A stretch of 64,000 nucleotides of DNA from Verrucomicrobiota bacterium. Lineage in GTDB: Bacteria > Verrucomicrobiota > Verrucomicrobiia > Chthoniobacterales > Terrimicrobiaceae. The notes beneath the pieces were generated by a model. It was not told the origin of the DNA and did no database searches. It saw only the letters and a program-made list of their open reading frames with translations. The translations under genes and the position numbers were made by a program. Positions 17,853 to 26,453 of the stretch are shown here, piece after piece. The DNA lies in the NCBI GenBank assembly GCA_018970255.1, contig JAGWWS010000004.1, forward strand, positions 1-64,000. The letters are read 5' to 3'. Numbering within the stretch: the first letter of the stretch is position 1; every line of letters begins with the position of its first letter.

Positions 17853-20192
17853 ATGAACGCATTTCGGATGAAGCAGCGATTCATCGAGCGAATTTTCGGG
17901 GTTGCGGTTTTGGTCGCCGTTGTGGGCGTGTTGCTTTGTTTTTGGGTTGGGCGTCAGGTTTCGGAGCAGGAGCTTTTTGCAAATTTTTCCAAGGCGGGAG
18001 ATTTTTGGCGGGGGTTGCAAAGCGTGGGCGGGTGGCCGTGGTGGTCGCCCAATTTTTTGCAGGGGACGAGTCTTGCGCCGGCTTGGGGGTTCATGCTGAC
18101 GAATGCCGTGATGCTGGCGTTCGCGCTGCCGCTTGGGTTTTTGGCAGGGTCGAAGGTGGCGGCGGGCGCTTGCCTTTTGGCCGGGGCGGCGGGGATGTGG
18201 GTTTTCCTCAGGCGCTGGTCGGGGTCGGAGCGGGCGGCTTGGTTCGGGGCGGCGTTTTTTTTGCTTTGCCCATCGGTTCTCACGCGGGCGGCGGGGTTCG
18301 AGCATTTCGTGGTTTTGGTTTCCATGGCGGTTTTGCCTTGGGTGTTTTGGTCGGGGGTTTGCTTTGTGCGCGGGGGGTCGGCGCGTGCGGCGGTTTTGTT
18401 CGGGGTTTGTTTCGCGGCTCTGGCGCTGGCTTACGGGAAGACGGCGGTGATGGCGCTGCCGGTGCTTTTGGTTTTCCTCGGGCTGGAATTTTTTTCGGTG
18501 CCGGGGAACCGGCGGCCGGGTTGGGGGGTGATGGCGCTGGCAGCTGCGGTGGTTTTTGTTTTGGCCGTGGTGCCGAACCTGCCGGCGCTGCGGGAGAGCG
18601 GGTTCGTGGCGATGTTCGAGTTCGGGCCATTCGAGGGTTGGCAGCGCGCATTCAGCACGAAGAGTGCGCTGAGCTGGTTCGACCGGGATGGATTTTTGGG
18701 GGCGGGGATGGATGGGGGGTTCGCGCCGACGACGCTGAACGGGGGGACCTATCTGGGATTTGTTTCGGCGGCGGTGCTGGTGGCGCTGCTGTTGCGGGCG
18801 GGAGCGAGGAGGTCGGCCGAGGGAAGGTGCGCTCGGACGATGCTGGCGCTGGGGTTGGGGATGTTTTGGCTGTCGTTCGGCCCGCGGAGCGTGGTGGGCG
18901 GGCACTTCGAGTTTTTGCGGATGTCGCCGGGGGCGGCGGATTTCACGCCGGCGCTGGCTTGGATCCTTTTGGTGGCGCAGGTGTGGGTGGTTTTCAAACT
19001 GGTGCCGCAGGGTTCGGTTTTTTGGCGATGGGTGGCGGCGGGGGTTTCGCTCGTTTACTTGTTCGTGCCGGGGTTCCGGCTGCTGGAGTGGGTGCCGCTG
19101 TATTCGAACATCCGGGCGCCGTTTGATTTTTACCAAGTGGCGGGGGCGGTTTGCATGGCCTCGGCGGCGGCTCTGGCGGCGGGGGCATTGCTCGCGGGGG
19201 TGCATGGATGCTGGCGGCGGCGGGGATTGGCGGCGGTGCTGGTGGTTTTGGCGGCGGTGGATTGCGGGGTCTATGCGCGACCGTTTTTCCAATCCGGCAT
19301 GGACCGTGCGGTCTGGACCGATTTCCTCGCGGCGCAGGAGTTCTTGAAATCAGCCCCGGCCGAGGGGCGCGTGTATCCGTTTTCGGGACGGTATTTTTAT
19401 TTGGTGGCGCCTTGGATTTCCGGGAGGCCGCTGGCGGCGGAGGCGTTCAACAGCTACCTGCAACAGCGCGGGGCGGCGTTGCTGCAGGGGAGCGCCTTAT
19501 TCGAGGATGGCTTGCTGCGCGCCTATATGCGGGTGGCGGGCGTGGCGTATTTGCTCGTGGACAAAACGGACCCGGATACCGACCAGGCGCTGCAGGGGCG
19601 GCTGCGCGGGATGTTTCCCGTGGCGTTTGAAAACACAAACATGGCGGTGCTGGCCGTGGGGGAGCCGCTGGGGTTTGGATTTTTGGCGAAGGATTTCGTG
19701 CAGGCAGGGGGCGACGGACCCGAAGTCGCGATGGCGGCGCTGGGCGGGGCGGAGCACAACCTGGCGGTGGTGGGGATGGATGGCGCTGCAGCGGACGAAC
19801 CGGGCTTGCGGGGGCGCGTGGTGGATGGGCGCATCGCCCCGCCGGATGGCGGGAAACTCGAGGAGGGTGCTGCGTTCGTGCCGGTGGGGAGGTTTTCCGA
19901 AAACTACCAGCGGGTGGAATTCGCGTCTGCCGGCGGGGTGGGGTGGTTGGTTTCCAACGAGGCGTGGCACCCCGATTGGCGGGCGTTCCAAGGCGGGCGG
20001 GAGTTGGAGATTCACAAGGCGATGCTGGCGTTTTCGGCGGTGCGCACGGATGGAACCGGGGGTGTGGTTTTCGAATTCCGCGAGCCCTGGTGGTATAACT
20101 TTTGCGCTTGGGCGGCGGTGGGCGGATGGGTGGCTGCGCTGGGATTTTTGGCGGTGGTGCGCGGGCGCGGATCGGCTAATTTCCAGACATGA
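17853..20192 (+). CDS. YfhO-like polytopic membrane protein
   Basis: About 779 residues with a dozen hydrophobic helices in the first 480 residues and a large soluble C-terminal region (about 500-750), ending in another helix pair. The layout and segments such as TLNGGTYLGF, PLYSNIRAPFDFYQVAG and VSNEAWHPDWRA resemble bacterial YfhO/GT-C-like proteins, some of which glycosylate lipoteichoic acid. The acidic residues after helix 1 are less clear than in the GT39 neighbour, so the catalytic activity is uncertain. ATG at 17853 lies four codons after a GTG that could also serve. Its stop overlaps the next small gene (ATGA). Confidence 0.6.
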   Translation: MNAFRMKQRFIERIFGVAVLVAVVGVLLCFWVGRQVSEQELFANFSKAGDFWRGLQSVGGWPWWSPNFLQGTSLAPAWGFMLTNAVMLAFALPLGFLAGSKVAAGACLLAGAAGMWVFLRRWSGSERAAWFGAAFFLLCPSVLTRAAGFEHFVVLVSMAVLPWVFWSGVCFVRGGSARAAVLFGVCFAALALAYGKTAVMALPVLLVFLGLEFFSVPGNRRPGWGVMALAAAVVFVLAVVPNLPALRESGFVAMFEFGPFEGWQRAFSTKSALSWFDRDGFLGAGMDGGFAPTTLNGGTYLGFVSAAVLVALLLRAGARRSAEGRCARTMLALGLGMFWLSFGPRSVVGGHFEFLRMSPGAADFTPALAWILLVAQVWVVFKLVPQGSVFWRWVAAGVSLVYLFVPGFRLLEWVPLYSNIRAPFDFYQVAGAVCMASAAALAAGALLAGVHGCWRRRGLAAVLVVLAAVDCGVYARPFFQSGMDRAVWTDFLAAQEFLKSAPAEGRVYPFSGRYFYLVAPWISGRPLAAEAFNSYLQQRGAALLQGSALFEDGLLRAYMRVAGVAYLLVDKTDPDTDQALQGRLRGMFPVAFENTNMAVLAVGEPLGFGFLAKDFVQAGGDGPEVAMAALGGAEHNLAVVGMDGAAADEPGLRGRVVDGRIAPPDGGKLEEGAAFVPVGRFSENYQRVEFASAGGVGWLVSNEAWHPDWRAFQGGRELEIHKAMLAFSAVRTDGTGGVVFEFREPWWYNFCAWAAVGGWVAALGFLAVVRGRGSANFQT

Positions 20193-20428
20193 CGGAGAAG
20201 GAACAAATCCTCGAGCGCATCCGGCAATGGAAGGTCGCCGCTGCGGAGATGGACCGGGAAAGGGCGGAGCGCCTAAGGGGCATGGGGGAAAGCGAATCGG
20301 CGCGGATTTTCGATATGCTGGTCCCGCCAAACCCCGCTGCGGTTTGGCGCCGCCCGGAGAGGCTTGAGGCTTCGGGCATGGTGGAGCAGCAGCGGATTTT
20401 CAAAAGGGGACATGGAGCGCGAAATTAA
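20189..20428 (+). CDS. Small charged hypothetical protein
   Basis: 79 residues, soluble, rich in Glu and Arg. The first half (KEQILERIRQWKVAAAEMDRERAERL) is predicted by eye to be one long amphipathic helix that could form a coiled coil. No family is recognised. It is supported as a gene by its four-base ATGA overlap with the upstream membrane protein and by a position 33 bases ahead of the DUF2723 gene in the same direction. It might be an accessory subunit of one of these membrane enzymes, but that is context only. Confidence 0.5.
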   Translation: MTEKEQILERIRQWKVAAAEMDRERAERLRGMGESESARIFDMLVPPNPAAVWRRPERLEASGMVEQQRIFKRGHGARN

Positions 20429-20461
20429 CCTCGCGGCAACGCAGGAGACGGGGATTTTGCT

Positions 20462-23296
20462 GTGGTGCGAAAAAATGATGAGGGGGCGGGGGTTGGTTTG
20501 AGCGGGCGGATTTGGGAGCGGGTGGATTGGGTGGCGGGCGCCGTGGCTGCGGGGGTTGCCGGGGCGGTTTATTTTTGGACAGCGGCTCCGAATGTGACGC
20601 TGTTGGACTCCGGCGAGTTCATCGTGGCGGCGCAGCATTTCGGCGTTCCACACCCGACCGGGTATCCGCTCTGGACGCTGCTGGCCTGGCTTTTCCAACT
20701 CCTGCCGCTGGGGAACGCGGCTTGGGAGGTCAACCTTTTCAGCGGCTTCTGCGGGGCGTTGGCGGCGGGCGTGGTGGCGGCGCTTTTCTCGAGTTCCACG
20801 CGCTGGATGCTCGGCGGGCGGGTGGCGAAGTGGCGGGGGTTGAACACGGTGGTGGGGGTGTCGGTCGCGCTGCTTTTTGCGTTCAGCTTTTCCATGTGGT
20901 CGCAGGCGGTGATCGCGGAGGTTTACACGCTGCATGCGCTGCTGGTGGGGCTGTTTTTGGCGGCCCTGTATGCCTGGCTGCGCCGGCCGGAATCGCTCGG
21001 GCTGCTGCTCCTGCAATTTTTCCTGCTGGCGCTCTCGTTCAGCAACCACCAGCTCACCGTGGCTTTGGCGCCGCTCCCGCTGCTGGCGGTGCTGCTGGTG
21101 CGGAGGGGGATTTTTTGGGACTTGGTGGTGGCCTGCACGCTGGCGGCGCTGGCGGCGTATCTGGGGTTCGCCATCCTTTCGGGCGAGGCGCCGGTGCTGA
21201 AAACGGCGATCCGGTTTTTCTACTGCGCGATGGCGGGGTTTGCCGCGCTGGTGCTGTTGCGGCGGTTCCGCGTGGAGTGGAGGCTCGTAGCCTTCCTGCC
21301 GTTCGTGGTGGCGCTCGGGTTGCTGCCGTATGCCTACATGCCGCTCGCGTCCTCGACGAACCCGCCGATGAATTGGGCCTACACGCGCACGGCGGAGGGT
21401 TTTTTCTTTTCGTTCAACCGCTCGCAATACGGCGGCAGCCTTTCGGAGCAGAGCCTGAGGTCGCTGGGGAAGCTGGTGGGCACGGATTCGCTCGGGCGGC
21501 CGAAGGGTGTGGATGCCGGTGCGGCGGATGCGGGGCCGGGCTGGCTGGCGCGGATGCAGGAATGGGTGGGATTTTTTTGGTGGCAGCTCGGGAAGAGTTT
21601 CACGCCGCTGGGGGTGCTGGCGTCCTTTGCCGCATTGCTGCTGGTGCTGCGGGTGCGGGATTTGGCGGCGAGGACTTGGATTTACATCCTCGAGGTGGCG
21701 TTTGTTTTAGCCGCGGTGCTGCAACCGGTGGCGGACGGGGCGCAGACGGATGCGGGCGGGTGGTGGCTGCAGATGCCCTACCACACCTACACGAACTTGG
21801 TTTTCGCGTTGCTGGCCGGGCTGGGGTTGGTGGCCGGCGCGTGCTGGCTTTTCAACCGCGCGCCGCGGCTGGCGGTTTTGCGCTACGGGCTGCTGGCGCT
21901 GCCGATTTGGCCGTTGTTTTTCAACCATGACGGCTGCAGCCAGCGCGGGCGGTGGTTTGGTTGGCAATTCGGGCACGACATGCTCAAGGACCTGCCGGCT
22001 GGGAGCGTGGTTTTCGGTGGGACGGACCCCGGGCGGTTCGTGCCGACCTACATGGTTTTTGGCGAGAGCCCACAGCCTGCCGGGGTGAAGCGCGATCCGG
22101 GCTTCGACCGGCGCGACCTTTACATCATTACGCAAAACGGGGTGGGCGAGCCGCTCTACCGGAAATACCTCGCGGACCACTACGGGGAGGGGCGGCCGGC
22201 GGCGCGGAATTTTTTCGAGCGCTGGCTCGGGCGGGACCTGATGTATCCAGGGAAACCCTTGGTTTTTCCAAGCGAGGGGGAGATTGAGGCGGAGGTCGCG
22301 AAAGAGATGGAGCGGGCTTCAAAGGGGGGAGCGCCCGATCCGTCGATCCCGCACAGCGTCGCCACGCGGCTGATCTGGGAGAAGAACCGCGATGCCCACG
22401 ATTTTTTCGTCGAGGAAAGTTTCCCGCTCGAGTGGTCCTACGGCCACGCCGAGCCGCACGGGCTGGTTTACAAAATCCACCGCGAGCCATTGGCGGAGAT
22501 TCCGCGGGAGTCGGTGGAGCGGGATTTCGAGTTCTGGGAGGGATACATCGCGCGGCTGCTGGCGGATCCCGAATATGCGAAGGACTACGATGCGCAACGG
22601 TCGTTTTCAAAATTGCGCGCCACGGCGGGGAACCTCTACCGGCACCGCAAAATGGATGCCGAGGCCGAACGCGCCTATCGGCAGGCGCTCGCGCTTTGGC
22701 AAGGGAACGGGGAGAGCCTTTCCGCGTTGAGCGCGATGCTCTGGGAGCGCGCCGATTTCGACGGTGTGCTGGCGCTTTTCGAGGCCGCGCTAAAGGAGGA
22801 CCCGAACAACCTGGCGCTTTGGCGGATGTATTTCAGCGCGGAGAAGCGGAAGGAAATGCAGGGCGAGATTGCGGGGCTTGAGGGCAAGCTCGCCAAGAAC
22901 CCCGGCGATGCGGAATCGGCCGGCAAGCTGCTGGAACTTTATATGGCGGTGGACGACACCAACGCCCTCGGGCCGTTTTTGGAAAAGTCGGTGGCGGCGC
23001 TGGCCGACAAACCGGAATTCCTTTCGCAGGCGGCCGTGCAGGGCGGGGCTGCGGGTTTGGGCAAGGCTTCGCTGAAAGCCGCCGAGGCGCTCGTGGCGGC
23101 GAAGCCCGCCGATGGCGAGGCAAGCCTGCTGCTGGCTGTGGCCGCATTGCGGAACGGTGACATAAACCGTAGCCTCGAGGCGGCCCGGGAGGCGGTGGCG
23201 AAGGGTGGGCTCGCCATGCGCGAGGCGCTGAAAAATTCGCCCGAATTCGACAAGCTTCGCAACGACCCGGAATTCAAAAAAGTCGCCGGCGAGTGA
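20462..23296 (+). CDS. DUF2723 membrane glycosyltransferase-like protein with TPR tail
   Basis: A 944-residue protein. The N-terminal part (about 20-480) is a DUF2723 domain, related to protein O-mannosyltransferases: the motif LLDSGEFIVAAQHFGVPHPTGYPL carries Asp49 and Glu52 and the HPTG segment typical of the family. Eleven or more helices follow. The soluble part from about 700 contains TPR-like helical repeats (AERAYRQALALW, FEAALKEDPNNLALW). Such proteins are widespread in Bacteroidetes and PVC bacteria and may glycosylate exported proteins. Only GTG codons are available for the start near 20462. The stop lies one base from the convergent purine nucleoside phosphorylase stop. Confidence 0.8.
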   Translation: MVRKNDEGAGVGLSGRIWERVDWVAGAVAAGVAGAVYFWTAAPNVTLLDSGEFIVAAQHFGVPHPTGYPLWTLLAWLFQLLPLGNAAWEVNLFSGFCGALAAGVVAALFSSSTRWMLGGRVAKWRGLNTVVGVSVALLFAFSFSMWSQAVIAEVYTLHALLVGLFLAALYAWLRRPESLGLLLLQFFLLALSFSNHQLTVALAPLPLLAVLLVRRGIFWDLVVACTLAALAAYLGFAILSGEAPVLKTAIRFFYCAMAGFAALVLLRRFRVEWRLVAFLPFVVALGLLPYAYMPLASSTNPPMNWAYTRTAEGFFFSFNRSQYGGSLSEQSLRSLGKLVGTDSLGRPKGVDAGAADAGPGWLARMQEWVGFFWWQLGKSFTPLGVLASFAALLLVLRVRDLAARTWIYILEVAFVLAAVLQPVADGAQTDAGGWWLQMPYHTYTNLVFALLAGLGLVAGACWLFNRAPRLAVLRYGLLALPIWPLFFNHDGCSQRGRWFGWQFGHDMLKDLPAGSVVFGGTDPGRFVPTYMVFGESPQPAGVKRDPGFDRRDLYIITQNGVGEPLYRKYLADHYGEGRPAARNFFERWLGRDLMYPGKPLVFPSEGEIEAEVAKEMERASKGGAPDPSIPHSVATRLIWEKNRDAHDFFVEESFPLEWSYGHAEPHGLVYKIHREPLAEIPRESVERDFEFWEGYIARLLADPEYAKDYDAQRSFSKLRATAGNLYRHRKMDAEAERAYRQALALWQGNGESLSALSAMLWERADFDGVLALFEAALKEDPNNLALWRMYFSAEKRKEMQGEIAGLEGKLAKNPGDAESAGKLLELYMAVDDTNALGPFLEKSVAALADKPEFLSQAAVQGGAAGLGKASLKAAEALVAAKPADGEASLLLAVAALRNGDINRSLEAAREAVAKGGLAMREALKNSPEFDKLRNDPEFKKVAGE

Positions 23297-23297
23297 T

Positions 23298-24068
23298 TCA
23301 GACCAGCGGGAAGGCGGCGTGGAGGAGTTCCACCATTTGCCCCGCGGCCGCTTTGCCGACTGCGGTGACATCCTCGTGCGCGAGCGCTGCATCCGAGAGC
23401 CCGGCGCCCCAATTCGTGAGGCAGGAAAATCCGGCCACCTCCATTCCGAGCAACCGGGCCTGGGTTGCCTCGGCCACGGTGGACATCCCCACGGCGTCGG
23501 CGCCGAGGGTTTGCAGCATCCGGATTTCCGCCGGCGTTTCGAATTGCGGTCCCGGCATGGCTGCGTAGACGCCTTCATGGAGTTTGATGTTTTTTTCCGC
23601 CGCGGCCTTGCGGAAAACCGACCGGATGCGCGGGCTGTAGACCTGCGACATGTCGATGAAGTTCGGCCCGCCGCGCAGGGGGGAATGGCCGGTGAGGTTG
23701 ATGTGGTCCGAAATCACCATCCAGGTGCCGGGTTCGAAGGATTTGTTCACGGTCCCGGCGGCGTTCGTAAGGAGGAGTTTTTTGATGCCCGCGGCGTGCA
23801 TGAGCTGGACATGGCGGACGACCTCGTGGGCGCTCCAGCCCTCGTAAAGGTGGACTCGGCCCTGCGCGACGAGGATCGGTTTGCCGGCGAGGCGGGCAAC
23901 AATGAAGCGCCCCGCATGCCCGGGGACCCCCGAGGCGGGCAGTCCCTCGATGGCGCCGTAGCCGATGGAAAAATCGTGTTCGAGGCTTTCGGCAAACGGA
24001 CCGAGCCCGGAGCCGAGGACGATCGCGGTTTCCGCCCCGGAGTTTTTGATTTCGTCTGGGATTTTCAT
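23298..24068 (-). CDS. punA: Purine nucleoside phosphorylase (trimeric type)
   Basis: A 256-residue cytoplasmic enzyme that phosphorolyses purine nucleosides to base and ribose-1-phosphate. Diagnostic segments are the phosphate loop VLGSGLGPF (17-25), QGRVHLYEGW, LLTNAAGTVN, the substrate-binding Glu in AAMPGPQFETPAE and DAVGMSTVAEA. These place it with the low-molecular-mass trimeric PNP group that acts on 6-oxopurines. Length is slightly short for the family but no block is missing. It is transcribed with the sugar transferase upstream (7-base gap) and ends one base from the convergent DUF2723 gene, leaving no room for a terminator. Confidence 0.92.
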   Translation of the reverse strand: MKIPDEIKNSGAETAIVLGSGLGPFAESLEHDFSIGYGAIEGLPASGVPGHAGRFIVARLAGKPILVAQGRVHLYEGWSAHEVVRHVQLMHAAGIKKLLLTNAAGTVNKSFEPGTWMVISDHINLTGHSPLRGGPNFIDMSQVYSPRIRSVFRKAAAEKNIKLHEGVYAAMPGPQFETPAEIRMLQTLGADAVGMSTVAEATQARLLGMEVAGFSCLTNWGAGLSDAALAHEDVTAVGKAAAGQMVELLHAAFPLV

Positions 24069-24075
24069 GGGATGG

Positions 24076-25512
24076 TCATTTGGCCCCGATGCCGAGGAGC
24101 ACAGTGGGAATTGTCCTGAGGACGATGAAGAGGTCGAGGAAGAGCGACCAGTTGTCGATGTATTCGAGGTCCATGCGGACCCAGTCGTTGAAATTCGTGA
24201 CCGAGCTGCGGCCGCGGATTTGCCAGAGGCAGGTGAGCCCCGGCTTCATGCTCAGGCGGCGGCGGTGCACGGTGCTCTCGAACATCGCCACTTCGCCGAC
24301 CGGCAGCGGGCGGGGGCCAACGAGGCTCATCTCGCCGCGGAGCACATTCCAGAGTTGTGGGAACTCATCGATGCTCGTGCGGCGGAGGAAGCGGCCGAGC
24401 GGCGTCACGCGCGGGTCGTTTTCGATCTTGAAGACGGGACCATTCATCTCGTTCAGCTCCATCAGGTCGGCTTTGCGCTGTTCGGCATCGTTCGACATCG
24501 TGCGGAATTTCAGCATCGTGAACGGCTGTCCGTGCAGCCCGGCGCGCTGCTGGCGGAATACCACCGGTCCGGGCGAGGTCAGGCGGATGCCGATGGCGAC
24601 CGCCAGGAAAACCGGCGAAAGGACGATGAGCCCGATGGCGGCGCCCAAGCGGTCGGAGAGGTTTTTCAGGAACAACGCCCAGGAGATTTCCGGCGTGCTG
24701 CGGAAAACGAGCATCGACCGCGAACCCAGGCTGGAAAAGGATGGACGGGCGATGGAGGTCTGGATGAACTCCGTGCTGAGCCATGCCTCGACGCCCTCCG
24801 CCTCGCAGGCTGCGATGGCTTTTTGCACCTTGTCGAGGTCCATGCGGCTGAAGGCCAGCACCACGCGCCCGACCGAATGGCGGTGGAGTGCTGCGATGAG
24901 CGCTTCAGTGTCGTTTTCCGCAAGGTCGACGGTTTCGACCACGCGGTTTTCGAGTTTTTGGACCGGAGTGAAGCCTCCCAGGAGTTTCTCCACGCTGGCG
25001 GGTTCGCCCGCCACGATTATGCGCTCGCCGATCGCCCCGGACTGGAGGCTGCGGCGGTAAATGGCTACCTGGATGCGTTCCCGGAGCAAAAGCAATGCGG
25101 GGCCGAGCAGCGCGAAAATGATGAGCACCGAGCGGCTGGGCACCTCGAGGCGGAGGAAGATCACCGCCGCACCGAGGATCACGAAAAGCCAGACGCCTGC
25201 ACTGGCGATTTGTTGCAGGGTCCGGACGGCGGTGCGTTCGTTCGGGTGGTTGTAGAACCCTTGGAGGTCGAGGAGGAAGGGGCCGAACGGGACGACAACC
25301 GCCAAAATCCAGAGGAAATCCGGAAATGGACCGATCTCGACAAGGCCGTCGAGGATGATCATGTCGTTGTAGCGCAGGAAGTGCGACAACCAGAAAGCTA
25401 AACCCAACAAAACCGCATCCGCGACCTTCAGCAGTTGCTGATTGATTTCGTGTCGGTGAGGAATCATTAAGGCTGCGTGGGCGAATTCTCGCGAAACAAG
25501 GCTGCGGAACAT
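24076..25512 (-). CDS. Polyprenyl glycosylphosphotransferase (WcaJ-like), EPS initiation
   Basis: A 478-residue protein with four or five N-terminal transmembrane helices, a middle CoA-binding-like domain (about 135-270) and the C-terminal bacterial sugar transferase domain (about 275-478). The catalytic core is visible as MLKFRTM, TPLGRFLRRTSIDEFPQLWNV, SLVGPRPLP and KPGLTCLWQIRGRS. It would transfer a sugar phosphate, commonly glucose-1-phosphate, to undecaprenyl phosphate to begin repeat-unit synthesis. ATG at 25512 is supported by a Shine-Dalgarno-like GAGGGGAG seven bases upstream. This start touches the divergent aroD start at the same CATATG. A second, distinct enzyme of this family lies at 54.6-56 kb. 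Confidence 0.9.
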   Translation of the reverse strand: MFRSLVSREFAHAALMIPHRHEINQQLLKVADAVLLGLAFWLSHFLRYNDMIILDGLVEIGPFPDFLWILAVVVPFGPFLLDLQGFYNHPNERTAVRTLQQIASAGVWLFVILGAAVIFLRLEVPSRSVLIIFALLGPALLLLRERIQVAIYRRSLQSGAIGERIIVAGEPASVEKLLGGFTPVQKLENRVVETVDLAENDTEALIAALHRHSVGRVVLAFSRMDLDKVQKAIAACEAEGVEAWLSTEFIQTSIARPSFSSLGSRSMLVFRSTPEISWALFLKNLSDRLGAAIGLIVLSPVFLAVAIGIRLTSPGPVVFRQQRAGLHGQPFTMLKFRTMSNDAEQRKADLMELNEMNGPVFKIENDPRVTPLGRFLRRTSIDEFPQLWNVLRGEMSLVGPRPLPVGEVAMFESTVHRRRLSMKPGLTCLWQIRGRSSVTNFNDWVRMDLEYIDNWSLFLDLFIVLRTIPTVLLGIGAK

Positions 25513-26217
25513 ATGTCTCCCCTCGGTAAGCGTCAAAGAATTACGGCGCCGGGTATTTTCCCATCGACCCCGTGCATCGTGGGAATAGTGGACTCCGCCC
25601 CCGCCCTGCGGAAATCCACCGCCCTTCCGCGCGGGGCATGCGATTTCCTTGAGTGGCGCGCCGACCGCTTGGGTGCCGGCATTCCCAAATCCCGGCTGCC
25701 GTGGATCGTTACCGCCCGCCACCCCGCCGAGGGGGGCGCTGGAAATTTGGCTGCCGCACCGAGAAGGGAACTAATGCTCCGCCTGCTGCCTGCCGCGGCT
25801 TTGGTGGATGTGGAAATCCGGAGCTTTGATTCGATGCGGGTCGTCTTGGAAGAAGCGCGCAGCTTGGGAGTCGGCGTAGTGGCGTCCTTCCACGATTTCC
25901 GCAAAACGCCCGCCACCACCATCCTTCGTGGAAAGGTCCGCGAGGCGGCCGAAGCCGGCGCTGCGGTTGCGAAAATTGCAACGGCTGTGGACAGCCCAGC
26001 GGATGTCGCAAAATTGCTGGCGCTTTTTGAAAACGCCCCCCTGCCGCTCGCCGTGATGGGCATGGGCACCCACGGAAAAACCTCGCGCCTCCTTTTTGCT
26101 GGCTGCGGTTCGGTCCTAAACTACGGCTGGATTTCCAAACCGAATGTCCCGGGCCAATGGTCGGCGGTTGGATTAAGGGCGCTTTTCCGCGAGTGCATCC
26201 ATCCAAATCGGAATTGA
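25513..26217 (+). CDS. aroD: Type I 3-dehydroquinate dehydratase
   Basis: A roughly 234-residue TIM-barrel enzyme of the shikimate pathway that dehydrates 3-dehydroquinate through a Schiff base. Visible active-site residues are FLEWRAD (Glu47, Arg49), the catalytic His127 in ASFHDF and the Schiff-base Lys154 in VAKIATA; the C-terminal LNYGWISKPNVPGQW block matches the family's substrate loop. The start is uncertain: ATG at 25513 directly abuts the divergent sugar transferase start and has no good ribosome-binding site, while the domain begins only near residue 21, so GTG at 25579 or the upstream GTG at 25477 are alternatives. It ends 38 bases before tRNA-His. Confidence 0.85.
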   Translation: MSPLGKRQRITAPGIFPSTPCIVGIVDSAPALRKSTALPRGACDFLEWRADRLGAGIPKSRLPWIVTARHPAEGGAGNLAAAPRRELMLRLLPAAALVDVEIRSFDSMRVVLEEARSLGVGVVASFHDFRKTPATTILRGKVREAAEAGAAVAKIATAVDSPADVAKLLALFENAPLPLAVMGMGTHGKTSRLLFAGCGSVLNYGWISKPNVPGQWSAVGLRALFRECIHPNRN

Positions 26218-26255
26218 CAAAACGACCAACGCAGGGAGAAAAATAGGATGCGTTT

Positions 26256-26331
26256 GGTGGTCGTAGCTCAATGGTAGAGCTCCAGGTTGTGGTCCTGGCT
26301 GTTGCGGGTTCGAGTCCCGTCGATCACCCCA
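26256..26331 (+). tRNA. tRNA-His (GTG anticodon)
   Basis: A complete cloverleaf: acceptor GTGGTCG (26257-26263) pairs with CGATCAC (26321-26327) with one G-T wobble; D stem GCTC/GAGC; anticodon stem CCAGG/CCTGG with loop TTGTGGT giving anticodon GTG; T stem GCGGG/CCCGT with loop TTCGAGT. An extra G at 26256 opposite C at 26328 is the G-1 identity element of tRNA-His. The 3' CCA (26329-26331) is encoded in the genome. It is isolated, between aroD and the FecR-type gene. Confidence 0.97.
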
Positions 26332-26453
26332 ACCCGACTCAAAAATCCGGACGTTTTTTTCATTGGGCGACGAGAATTGGATATTTCACCATCGTATAGA
26401 CTGTGAATAACTTGTTGACCTTTATCATTTCGGGATTTAGGTGAAGACCTTAT

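Noticed and set aside
17763-19292. Minus-strand frame of about 500 codons opposite the YfhO-like gene
   Set aside because: Extreme Arg/Pro/His composition and complete overlap with a membrane protein gene indicate an artefact of high GC.
26332-26453. Promoter TTGACC at 26415-26420 for the FecR-type gene
   Set aside because: No acceptable -10 hexamer is found at 16-18 bases, so the match to the -35 box alone is not sufficient.
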